From an uncultured Asticcacaulis sp. (lineage in GTDB: Bacteria > Pseudomonadota > Alphaproteobacteria > Caulobacterales > Caulobacteraceae), in NCBI GenBank assembly GCA_946480525.1, contig CAMLLA010000090.1:1-12132 (forward strand): 12,132 bases of DNA, given 5' to 3'. Positions 1 through 5,208 of the stretch are shown here, piece after piece. Both the position numbers and the translations under genes were made by a program. Every line of letters starts with the position of its first letter. The first letter of the stretch is position 1. Below the pieces are notes generated by a model. That model ran no database searches. It was not told the origin of the DNA and saw nothing but the letters and a program-made list of their open reading frames with translations.

Positions 1-606
1 CAGGCCATGATCATGCTGCATCCGGTCATGCCCTTCCTGACCGAAGAGTTGTGGCAGCAGACGGGCGCGGACGGCATGCTGATGACGGCATTCTGGCCGG
101 CATTCGATGCTTCAACCGTTGATGCGGCCGCAGACGAAGAGATCAATTGGCTGATCGATATGATTAGCGAAATCAGATCGATACGTTCGGAAATGAATGT
201 GCCGGGTTCGGCGCGCGTGCCGCTGAGCCTGCTCGGCGCCTCTGACGTCACGCGTCAGCGCCTCGCCGCCCACGAAGACCTGATCCTGTTCCTGGGACGC
301 GTCTCGGACGTCAAGGTGTCGGACGGTGCCCCTGCCGGCTCAGTACCATTCGTGGCCGGCGAAGCGACGGCGCACCTGGCCATTGCCGAGTTCATCGACA
401 TCAAGGCCGAGGAAGTGCGCCTGACCAAGGGCATCGCTGATTTCGACAAGACGATCGATGGCGTCCGGCGCAAGCTCGATAATCCGGAGTTCGTCCGCAA
501 GGCGCCGGAAGAGGTTATCGAGGAAAATCGCGAACGTCTGTCCGAGGCCGAGAACGGCAAGGCAAAACTGGCGACCGCACTGGAACGGCTCAAATCCGTC
601 CAGTAA
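1..606 (+). CDS. valS: Valyl-tRNA synthetase, C-terminal part (5' end outside window)
   Basis: This class I aminoacyl-tRNA synthetase charges tRNA-Val in the cytoplasm. Only the last 201 residues are present, of roughly 900 expected; the reading frame is open from base 1 and ends in TAA. The visible part starts inside the helical anticodon-binding domain, with the conserved stretch HPVMPFLTEELWQQ at residues 5-18 and then IRSIRSEMNVP, typical of ValRS. The last 65 or so residues (EVRLTKGIADFDKTIDGV onwards, rich in Lys, Glu and Arg) match the C-terminal coiled-coil arm of ValRS that contacts the tRNA, including the typical NPEFVRKAPEEVIEENRERL stretch. The stop lies inside the 3' end of the convergent glycosyltransferase gene (17 bp overlap). 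The identification is firm. Confidence 0.95.
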   Translation, partial: QAMIMLHPVMPFLTEELWQQTGADGMLMTAFWPAFDASTVDAAADEEINWLIDMISEIRSIRSEMNVPGSARVPLSLLGASDVTRQRLAAHEDLILFLGRVSDVKVSDGAPAGSVPFVAGEATAHLAIAEFIDIKAEEVRLTKGIADFDKTIDGVRRKLDNPEFVRKAPEEVIEENRERLSEAENGKAKLATALERLKSVQ

Positions 607-1831
607 GGACCGCCGCTACCGCTTCACGCATCGCCAGTCCTGGCTGTGCCACCCAGGTCCTGACTTTATGACGCCTTTGGCGCAGGGTCAGGACCGAGGC
701 AGCGAACAGGATACCCGTGCAGAGCAGCAAGGCATGCGGGATGGTACTCAGGATTTGTATGCCGATAATGCCAATGAGGAATTCGGCCGCCATTCCACCG
801 ACGAACAGCCAGCTTAGGACGACAAAGCCCTGTTGGCTCAAACGCTGCGAGATCATGACGACAAGCGCAATGGCAGGATACAGCAGATAAAAGTCGAAAT
901 TGTATTCGAACAGACGCGGGTTGATGATCTGTGCGATACCCAGGCCCAGGGTGACACGGTCTTCCGCGCCTAGTTTATTGCCTTCGGAGACAATGAGGCC
1001 GGCTGCGACAACTCCGGTAGCGAAGACCAGATAGAGCGCATAGCCAAGGGGAGCAGTCTCGTTCAAGCCCAGGGACGAAAAGGCCAGGAACAGGCCGCGT
1101 CCGGGTTGCTCATCAAGAACGATCCGCGACAAAAAAGCGCGCCATTCGTCCATGAGCGGCTGGGCTGTCGCAATCATCGCGGCAAAGGCGATAATGCCCA
1201 CCGTCATCGCCAGGCTAAACGTGATCAACCGGCGCCGCCAAGGCCGATCTTCGAACAGGAGCACAATCAGCGCCGTGAGGAAAAACGGTTTGACCAAGGC
1301 GGCAAGGATTACGATGGCGATGTATAACCAGCGGATGCGTCGGATGAGCAGGGAGGCTCCGATGATCGCAGCTTGCAGTATCGCTCCGACGTTGCCGGTG
1401 GTGATCGGACTGCCGCGGATAGCCATGAGGCTTACGAGACGAATATGAATGGGGACGCCGGGCATTGGACGTAACAACGCATACCAGATCAGTGACACGA
1501 CGGAGATGCCAAGCACCGGCACTATGCTCCAGTGCAGCTCCCAGGCGCCAAATTTCCCGACCAGTGGTGAGAATAGCTCCGCAACCTGCGGCGCGTAAAC
1601 GTAGGCGGCCGCATTCAAGCCCTGACAATCGGCTGGCAGGACATATGGGGACTGACCGTTCGCCACGCGCCATGCCCCGCAAATTACGGCGTCAAAGTCT
1701 CCTAACCACCAGCCACCTCTGCCAAACCGGCTTGTAAGAGCACTGATCGTGGGTTCAAACGCGAAAAGAATAAGGAGGCCCAGGAACCAGCGCTTCTGTG
1801 TCTGGATACGGAGCCAGGTGACGGCATTCAT
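590..1831 (-). CDS. GT87/DUF2029-type integral membrane glycosyltransferase
   Basis: A 413-residue polytopic membrane protein with about nine or ten hydrophobic segments. Near the N-terminus, after the first segment (residues 17-32), it has GDFDAVICGAWRVANGQSPY (44-63), followed by AAAYVYAPQVAELFSPL. This acidic loop plus a 'G-x-SPY ... VY-P' pattern is characteristic of the GT-C fold GT87/DUF2029 family, whose known members use polyprenyl-phosphate mannose as donor; D45 or D47 would be the candidate catalytic Asp. The tail (about 385-413) is basic and probably cytoplasmic. The ATG is preceded by GGAGGA at a good distance. The gene is divergent from the GT2-GtrA gene, which could make its lipid-linked donor. 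Family placement is by motif and topology; the sugar and acceptor are unknown. Confidence 0.72.
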   Translation of the reverse strand: MNAVTWLRIQTQKRWFLGLLILFAFEPTISALTSRFGRGGWWLGDFDAVICGAWRVANGQSPYVLPADCQGLNAAAYVYAPQVAELFSPLVGKFGAWELHWSIVPVLGISVVSLIWYALLRPMPGVPIHIRLVSLMAIRGSPITTGNVGAILQAAIIGASLLIRRIRWLYIAIVILAALVKPFFLTALIVLLFEDRPWRRRLITFSLAMTVGIIAFAAMIATAQPLMDEWRAFLSRIVLDEQPGRGLFLAFSSLGLNETAPLGYALYLVFATGVVAAGLIVSEGNKLGAEDRVTLGLGIAQIINPRLFEYNFDFYLLYPAIALVVMISQRLSQQGFVVLSWLFVGGMAAEFLIGIIGIQILSTIPHALLLCTGILFAASVLTLRQRRHKVRTWVAQPGLAMREAVAAVLTGRI

Positions 1832-1863
1832 TTTGTCCTCCGGCCGTAGCCGCGTCGGCCATT

Positions 1864-1888
1864 GAACTTAGGTTGCGGTAGCGGTCAA
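1864..1888 (-). promoter_or_regulatory. Candidate promoter for the GT87 gene
   Basis: On the minus strand TTGACCG (plus positions 1882-1888) is followed after about 9-10 bp by CCTAAGTTC (1864-1872). This resembles the Caulobacter-type housekeeping promoter TTGACGS-N10-14-GCTANAWC, but the -10 half matches only partly. It lies about 35-55 bp upstream of the ATG. The call rests on the -35 and the position only. Confidence 0.3.
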
Positions 1889-1945
1889 CCCCTGCGCTGC
1901 GTAATTCTCATTTTGTCATCAGCGGCGTTTTTTTGCCGCATTCCT

Positions 1946-1971
1946 TTGACCTTGTAATGGCGTGCTTTACT
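1946..1971 (+). promoter_or_regulatory. Candidate promoter upstream of the GT2-GtrA gene
   Basis: TTGACCT (1946-1952) and GCTTTACT (1964-1971) are separated by 11 bp, an incomplete match to the Caulobacter-type promoter. If used, it gives a leader of about 130 nt containing the GC-rich repeats. A closer alternative is the perfect TATAAT at 2063-2068, which has no convincing -35 but would give a leader of about 34 nt to the TTG start. Confidence 0.3.
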
Positions 1972-2001
1972 GATTATGGGAACGGTTCGCCCGAGACCAA
2001 A

Positions 2002-2095
2002 CCTGGCCGGGCTGGGGATAAGCCGGGCTGTGGGCATGTATGCTTTGGCCTGGGCCGGCATCTATAATTTGGCCCTGGCCGGGCCTGGGTTCGAT
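2002..2095 (+). repeat. GC-rich direct and inverted repeats in the leader of the GT2-GtrA gene
   Basis: The 11-mer CCTGGCCGGGC occurs exactly at 2002-2012 and again at 2074-2084. Between and around them lie further variants (AGCCGGGCT, TTTGGCCTGGGCCGGC at 2044-2059, TTTGGCCCTGGCCGGGCC at 2068-2085). The pieces beginning TTTGGC at 2044 and 2068 are 24 bp apart and look like a degenerate tandem repeat; they carry GGCC/CCGG palindromes able to form hairpins. TATAAT sits in the middle. The function is not evident. Confidence 0.55.
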
Positions 2096-2097
2096 TT

Positions 2098-2102
2098 GGG
2101 AG
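2098..2102 (+). promoter_or_regulatory. Ribosome binding site deciding the TTG start at 2109
   Basis: GGGAG ends 6 nt before TTG at 2109. The upstream in-frame ATG at 2040 has no comparable Shine-Dalgarno sequence and would add 23 residues translated from the repeat, so the TTG is preferred. Confidence 0.6.
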
Positions 2103-2108
2103 TGGTTT

Positions 2109-3272
2109 TTGAGCGACGTTGGACAACGCCCTGCGCCTGATCTCAGCCTGGTTATCTGTACATTGAACGAAGGCGCGGCCATCCGGTCGGTCATCGACGA
2201 AATCTGCACGACCCTGCAAGGAATCAGTCACGAGATCATCGTGGTCGACGACAACTCGACCGACCAGACCCATTCCGAAGTGCTGGACGTTGCGAAATCG
2301 CGCCCTAACGTCCGCCTGCACGTCCGCTATGATGAGCGCGGTCTGTCTTCTGCCGCCATCAAGGGCTGGGATATCGCTCACGGACGCTATCTTGGCGTTA
2401 TGGACGGGGACGGCCAGCATGATCCGCAGGCGATTCGCGCTTTGGCGGAGATGATTTTGAAGGGTGACAAGGACCTGGTTTGCGTATCCCGCTATATCGG
2501 CGGTGCCGATACGGGCTTAAGCTGGTTCCGCGACCTTGGATCCAAGGCCGCAACAGCGGTCACGGGCATGGTGCTCAAGGTGCCGCTCACCGATCCGATG
2601 AGCGGTTGCTTCATGATGACGCGCGAGTACTACATGTCAGCCCGGCCCAAACTGACCGGCGTCGGCTTCAAGATTCTGGTCGACGTCGCCGCGTCATCGA
2701 ACATCAAGCCACGCTTCGGTGAAATCAAGGCGGCGCTGCGCCAGCGCCAGGGCGGCACGTCCAAGCTTGATATCCGCGTTGTGCTTGATCTGGGCGCATT
2801 GCTGGTCGAAAAGGCGACCAAGGGCTTCCTGCCGGCGCGGTTTGTGCTTTTCGGCGGTGTCGGCGTCACTGGGGTATTCATCTATATGGCGGTGCTGGTG
2901 CTCAGCCATGAATTCCTGCGCGTCGGCGGGGAACTGCCGGTTTATCGCTATACCGTCTATTGGGACGACATCACCAATTACGGTCTGGCCATCTGGCTGT
3001 CGATGACGTGGAACTTCTTCATCAACAACTCGATCACCTTCCGCGACAAACGCTTGAAGGGCTGGGCCATGATCCGCGGCCTGTTCGGGTTTTATTTCGC
3101 CTGTGGCGTCGGCGCGATCCTAAGCCTTGGGCTGTCGATCCTTATGAAGCAGTATCTGGGTGTGCACTGGTTCGTGTCAGGTGTGTCGGCAGCCTTGCTG
3201 AGCGGCGTGTGGAATTACTGGGCATCGACCGTGCTGTCGTGGCGGCAGAAGAAGCCCGCCAAAAAGACGTAA
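2109..3272 (+). CDS. GT2 polyprenyl-phosphate glycosyltransferase fused to GtrA-like membrane domain
   Basis: A 387-residue protein from a TTG start. Residues 10-235 form a DPM1-like GT-A domain: LSLVICTLNEG (12-22), nucleotide-binding VVDDNSTDQT (45-54), and DGDGQHDP (99-106) with the metal-binding Asp residues, then DLGSKAATAVTG and DPMSGCFMM. Members transfer a sugar from a nucleotide donor to dolichyl- or undecaprenyl-phosphate on the cytoplasmic face. From about residue 243 to 380 a GtrA-type domain with four membrane segments follows (RFVLFGGVGVTGVFIY; the WNFFINNSITFRDKR loop; two more helices), a family linked to flipping lipid-linked sugars. The C-terminus is basic. A longer form from ATG 2040 is possible but unlikely. 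The gene is divergent from the GT87 gene, suggesting donor synthesis and use. Sugar identity cannot be read. Confidence 0.85.
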   Translation: MSDVGQRPAPDLSLVICTLNEGAAIRSVIDEICTTLQGISHEIIVVDDNSTDQTHSEVLDVAKSRPNVRLHVRYDERGLSSAAIKGWDIAHGRYLGVMDGDGQHDPQAIRALAEMILKGDKDLVCVSRYIGGADTGLSWFRDLGSKAATAVTGMVLKVPLTDPMSGCFMMTREYYMSARPKLTGVGFKILVDVAASSNIKPRFGEIKAALRQRQGGTSKLDIRVVLDLGALLVEKATKGFLPARFVLFGGVGVTGVFIYMAVLVLSHEFLRVGGELPVYRYTVYWDDITNYGLAIWLSMTWNFFINNSITFRDKRLKGWAMIRGLFGFYFACGVGAILSLGLSILMKQYLGVHWFVSGVSAALLSGVWNYWASTVLSWRQKKPAKKT

Positions 3273-3305
3273 AAAAACACCTGAGGCCGGGGTATGCCTC
3301 AGGTG
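3271..3305 (-). terminator. Rho-independent terminator of the glycine-zipper gene
   Basis: Perfect 10 bp arms CACCTGAGGC (3278-3287) and GCCTCAGGTG (3296-3305) flank an 8-base loop. Read on the minus strand, the hairpin is followed at once by seven T (3277-3271), the classical form for a transcript coming from 3818. The T-run overlaps the TAA of the convergent GT2-GtrA gene (3270-3272). In the plus direction no T-run follows the stem. Confidence 0.88.
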
Positions 3306-3374
3306 TCAAGACCTCCAACAGGCGATACGCCGAACTTCGTTTCGCCGTATCGCTCTGAAACTGATAGCTCGAAC

Positions 3375-3818
3375 TTACCAGTTATCGCGACGGTCGCGAC
3401 GATCGTAACGGTCGTCATAGCGATCGTGACGGCGGTCATAGCGGTCGTCGTAACGGTCACGGCGACGGTCGTAACGATCATCGCGGCGATCGTAGCGATC
3501 GTCATAGCGATCGTAACGACGGTCGTCATAGGCATAGTTATAGCGGCACTTGGTGTTGTTCTTGCCGATTTCGGCACCTATGGCGGCACCGGCAATGGCG
3601 CCGATTACGGTGCCCGTGCCTTTATTGCGACGGTTCGATGCGCTGTTCCCGACAGCCGCGCCGGCGACGGCTCCAACCACAGCGCCGGTCGTTGCGTTGT
3701 CGCTGCGGCGCTCACGGCAGCTTTCTGCCGATGCAGCGGCAGGGATCATGGCGGCCAGAAGCGTGACCGACAATGCGGCGGCGGTGGCGATCTTCACTTT
3801 GGTTGTCAGTGTACGCAT
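3375..3818 (-). CDS. Exported glycine-zipper protein with Arg/Asp/Tyr-repeat tail
   Basis: A 147-residue protein. The ATG at 3818 is chosen because GAGGAG (3826-3831) lies 7 nt upstream; a TTG at 3833 would overlap that site. It has a Sec signal peptide with likely cleavage after ASA (residue 31). The mature part has two Gly-zipper helices, TTGAVVGAVAGAAVG (43-57) and TGTVIGAIAGAAIGAEIG (68-85), flanked by two cysteines (C34, C91), as in glycine-zipper 2TM or Rick_17kDa/OmpA-type membrane-associated proteins. Residues 97-147 are a low-complexity tail of YDDRYDRR-type units ending in DNW, mirrored by a DNA tandem repeat. It is followed by a strong terminator and preceded by a palindrome. It probably sits in the envelope; no specific role can be assigned. 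Confidence 0.78.
   Translation of the reverse strand: MRTLTTKVKIATAAALSVTLLAAMIPAAASAESCRERRSDNATTGAVVGAVAGAAVGNSASNRRNKGTGTVIGAIAGAAIGAEIGKNNTKCRYNYAYDDRRYDRYDDRYDRRDDRYDRRRDRYDDRYDRRHDRYDDRYDRRDRRDNW
3378..3540 (-). repeat. Degenerate tandem repeat coding for the Tyr-Asp-Arg tail
   Basis: On the plus strand the stretch is built from variants of CGATCGTAACGGTCGTCATAG and shorter 9-12 base pieces (GTCATAGCG, GATCGTAAC), repeated many times. On the coding strand these give DRYDDRYDRR units. Both strands remain open over much of it because the unit lacks stops, which explains the Val/Ile/Ala-rich reading frame on the other strand. Confidence 0.75.
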
Positions 3819-3879
3819 GGCACGTCTCCTCAAAATTTTGGTCCCGGCCGCGGCAGTGCTGTGCTCGGCGTCTGATATG

Positions 3880-3887
3880 ACTTTAGA
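3880..3887 (-). promoter_or_regulatory. Candidate -10 element of the glycine-zipper gene
   Basis: On the minus strand TCTAAAGT resembles GCTANAWC and shares the 10-mer CTAAAGTCAT with the candidate lytic transglycosylase promoter at 9680-9690. It sits 62 bp upstream of the ATG. There is no good -35; that region is occupied by the palindrome 3892-3929, so activator-dependent or repressed expression is conceivable. Confidence 0.35.
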
Positions 3888-3891
3888 TAAC

Positions 3892-3929
3892 CGAATATGA
3901 ACGACACTTGATAAGTTCGTTCATATTCG
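3892..3929. promoter_or_regulatory. Long palindrome (13 bp arms) between two secreted-protein genes
   Basis: Arms CGAATATGAACGA (3892-3904) and TCGTTCATATTCG (3917-3929) are exact reverse complements. Inside, ACTT (3906-3909) and AAGT (3913-3916) can pair around GAT, leaving one bulged C. TTCGTTCA occurs at 3916-3923 and again at 3926-3933, exactly 10 bp apart, with an inverted TGAACGA at 3898. The AT-rich sequence stands out. It is 10 bp past the stop of the 3940-4389 gene and just upstream of a -10-like site, without a following T-run, so an operator is at least as likely as a terminator. Confidence 0.7.
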
Positions 3930-3939
3930 TTCAGGAAAC

Positions 3940-4389
3940 TCACCAGTTACGCCGTGGCCAGCGGTACTCATAGGCGGTGCGCCTATCAAGCCTTTGGCGA
4001 TCGCTATAGTCGTAGGCGCTGTAGTCATAAAGCTTGGGCCGGGTATGCCAGCGGCCATAGTAGTAGGCCTGGCTGCATCCGCAGCGATTCCAGTACCAGC
4101 GCGGCGGTGTGCGGACGACGCCGTCGCGCCAGCCTTCCTGTTCGCCGACGCGAGGATCGCGTGGCGGCGTGCCTTGATAGGGATAATACTCGCCCCTCAG
4201 ATAATCGCGGGCGACCTGGTGGCCTGCTGGCGGCCGGTCGCCGGGATAGCGATAGCCTTCATCAAAAACCCGTTCATCTCCGGGATAACCATCAGGGCTA
4301 TCGTCATAATAGTCCTGCGCCACCGCGGGGACAGCTGCGGCAATGACCAACATGGTGATCACCGGGGGAATCAACTTCGACAGGAACAT
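3940..4389 (-). CDS. Small exported Tyr/Pro/Arg-rich protein, unknown function
   Basis: A 149-residue protein starting at ATG 4389, preceded by AAGGAGA (4396-4402) with 6 nt spacing. The signal peptide has likely cleavage after AVA (residue 24), giving a mature N-terminus QDYYDD. The mature chain is hydrophilic and aromatic: DYYDDSPDGYPGDE near the start, PPRWYWNRCGCSQAYYYG (95-112) with a C-G-C pair (C103, C105), and a Tyr/Arg-rich end finishing RRNW, similar to the DNW end of the neighbouring glycine-zipper protein. The stretch HQVARDYLRG followed by PPRWYW faintly recalls the RcnB-type periplasmic domain, but the match is too weak to name it. Envelope location is inferred from the signal peptide only. 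Confidence 0.65.
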   Translation of the reverse strand: MFLSKLIPPVITMLVIAAAVPAVAQDYYDDSPDGYPGDERVFDEGYRYPGDRPPAGHQVARDYLRGEYYPYQGTPPRDPRVGEQEGWRDGVVRTPPRWYWNRCGCSQAYYYGRWHTRPKLYDYSAYDYSDRQRLDRRTAYEYRWPRRNW

Positions 4390-4481
4390 TAGCCGTCTCC
4401 TTGTAAGCCCGCGCTGATGGCAGGGTGACAATGAACGCGCACGTGGATGATCGAACTGTCTGAGCTGTGGCTGTTTTCCGA

Positions 4482-4507
4482 AATGTAGAAAAGAGGCGGC
4501 TTTTCAA
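4482..4507 (-). promoter_or_regulatory. Candidate promoter of the Tyr/Pro-rich protein gene
   Basis: On the minus strand TTGAAAA (4501-4507) and TCTACATT (4482-4489) are 11 bp apart, a moderate match to TTGACGS-N10-14-GCTANAWC. It lies directly after an eight-T run (4506-4513) and overlaps an inverted repeat GAAAAG/CTTTTC (4489-4506). The leader would be about 85-90 nt. Confidence 0.35.
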
Positions 4508-4527
4508 AAAAAATGGTAAACGCGAGC

Positions 4528-5046
4528 TTAATCGATCCAGCGCGTCCAGCGCGTGTGGCGATGGCGGCCCGGGCGGCTGTCAGCAGTGAGATAGTGATCG
4601 TTGCGGATATAAATGCGTTGAACAATACGGGTTGTCGTGCGCGGTGTTTCTTCGTGACGAGACGTTTCGTTATAGGTTGCGTAATGCCCCGTGCGAACCT
4701 CATCGACATAGGGCGCGTGCCACTTGCGCGGTTCGGCGCGATAGACAGTCACTTCGCGTTCAACGACCGGCTGGACGACTTTCACGATCTTGACCGACTT
4801 GCCGCAATCGCATGGCGCGGTGGCGACCTTGATCACCTTGGCCTTCGACTTGGCCTTGTGCACGACCGCGACGGTCTTGGCTTTCTTCGCCCTGGCCTTA
4901 TGCACCTGGGTCTTGTGGACGACCTTGACCGGCTTGCAGTTGTCGGCGTTTGCGCCGGCCAGCGCGATTTGCGGCACGGATACCGCGCCCAGGGCCAGCA
5001 CGGCGGCGGCGACGGCGCTAGATGATTTCAACGCGGACAGGGTCAT
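4528..5046 (-). CDS. Small exported Lys/His/Val-rich basic protein, unknown function
   Basis: A 172-residue protein from ATG 5046 with GGAGA a few bases upstream. The signal peptide has likely cleavage after ALA (residue 30). The mature region 38-75 is strongly basic and repetitive, with three V-H-K units (VVHKTQVHKARAKKAK, then VVHKAKSKAK), followed by APCDCGKSVKIVKVV with a C-D-C pair (C79, C81; C37 also present). The second half (about 100-172) is polar, with Tyr, Arg and His, ending RHRHTRWTRWID. I recognise no domain family. Cys and His content would allow metal or polyanion binding, but this is speculation. It is the first of three minus-strand genes for small exported proteins. Confidence 0.6.
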   Translation of the reverse strand: MTLSALKSSSAVAAAVLALGAVSVPQIALAGANADNCKPVKVVHKTQVHKARAKKAKTVAVVHKAKSKAKVIKVATAPCDCGKSVKIVKVVQPVVEREVTVYRAEPRKWHAPYVDEVRTGHYATYNETSRHEETPRTTTRIVQRIYIRNDHYLTADSRPGRHRHTRWTRWID

Positions 5047-5194
5047 GACGGTCTCCGTGGCACTTACGCCGGATCATAAGAAATCCAGGCGTTAACCATT
5101 TGCCGGATCACTGTCGGCGTCAAGACCGTACGCGCGGGAGGTTTAAAACGGTTGCATTTCGTCGCCCAAGGTTTAAGCGAGCGTCTCCGCAGGC

Positions 5195-5199
5195 GGAGG
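5195..5199 (+). promoter_or_regulatory. Ribosome binding site of the RNA methyltransferase, inside a hairpin
   Basis: GGAGG lies 9 nt before GTG 5209. It is part of the right arm of a potential stem CGTCTCCG (5182-5189) / CGGAGGCG (5194-5201) with loop CAGG; one pair is a wobble. Folding would hide the site. An alternative TTG start at 5152 has GGGAGG at 5136-5141. Confidence 0.5.
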
Positions 5200-5208
5200 C
5201 GTAAAGGC

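Noticed and set aside
1922..1939. GCGGC-N8-GCCGC with a T-run in the loop, as a terminator
   Set aside because: The T-run is in the loop rather than after the stem, the stem is only 5 bp, and the site lies between divergent genes where no transcript should end.
2040..2108. Upstream ATG for the GT2-GtrA gene
   Set aside because: The extra 23 residues translate a DNA repeat, have no Shine-Dalgarno site, and precede the usual start of the GT2 fold; TTG 2109 has GGGAG at the right distance.
3378..3540. Regular short repeats considered as a CRISPR array
   Set aside because: The units are 9-24 bases, contiguous and in coding frame, with no unique spacers and no cas genes nearby.
3294..3875. Val/Ile/Ala/Thr-rich open frame on the plus strand looking like membrane helices
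   Set aside because: It is the reverse reading of the Tyr-Asp-Arg repeat and the glycine-zipper gene, which has a signal peptide, ribosome site and terminator on the minus strand.
4489..4513. Inverted repeat GAAAAG/CTTTTC next to an eight-A run as a terminator
   Set aside because: On the minus strand the T-run comes before the stem, not after it, and the stem is AT-rich; on the plus strand it is followed by A, so it does not fit a factor-independent terminator for either strand.
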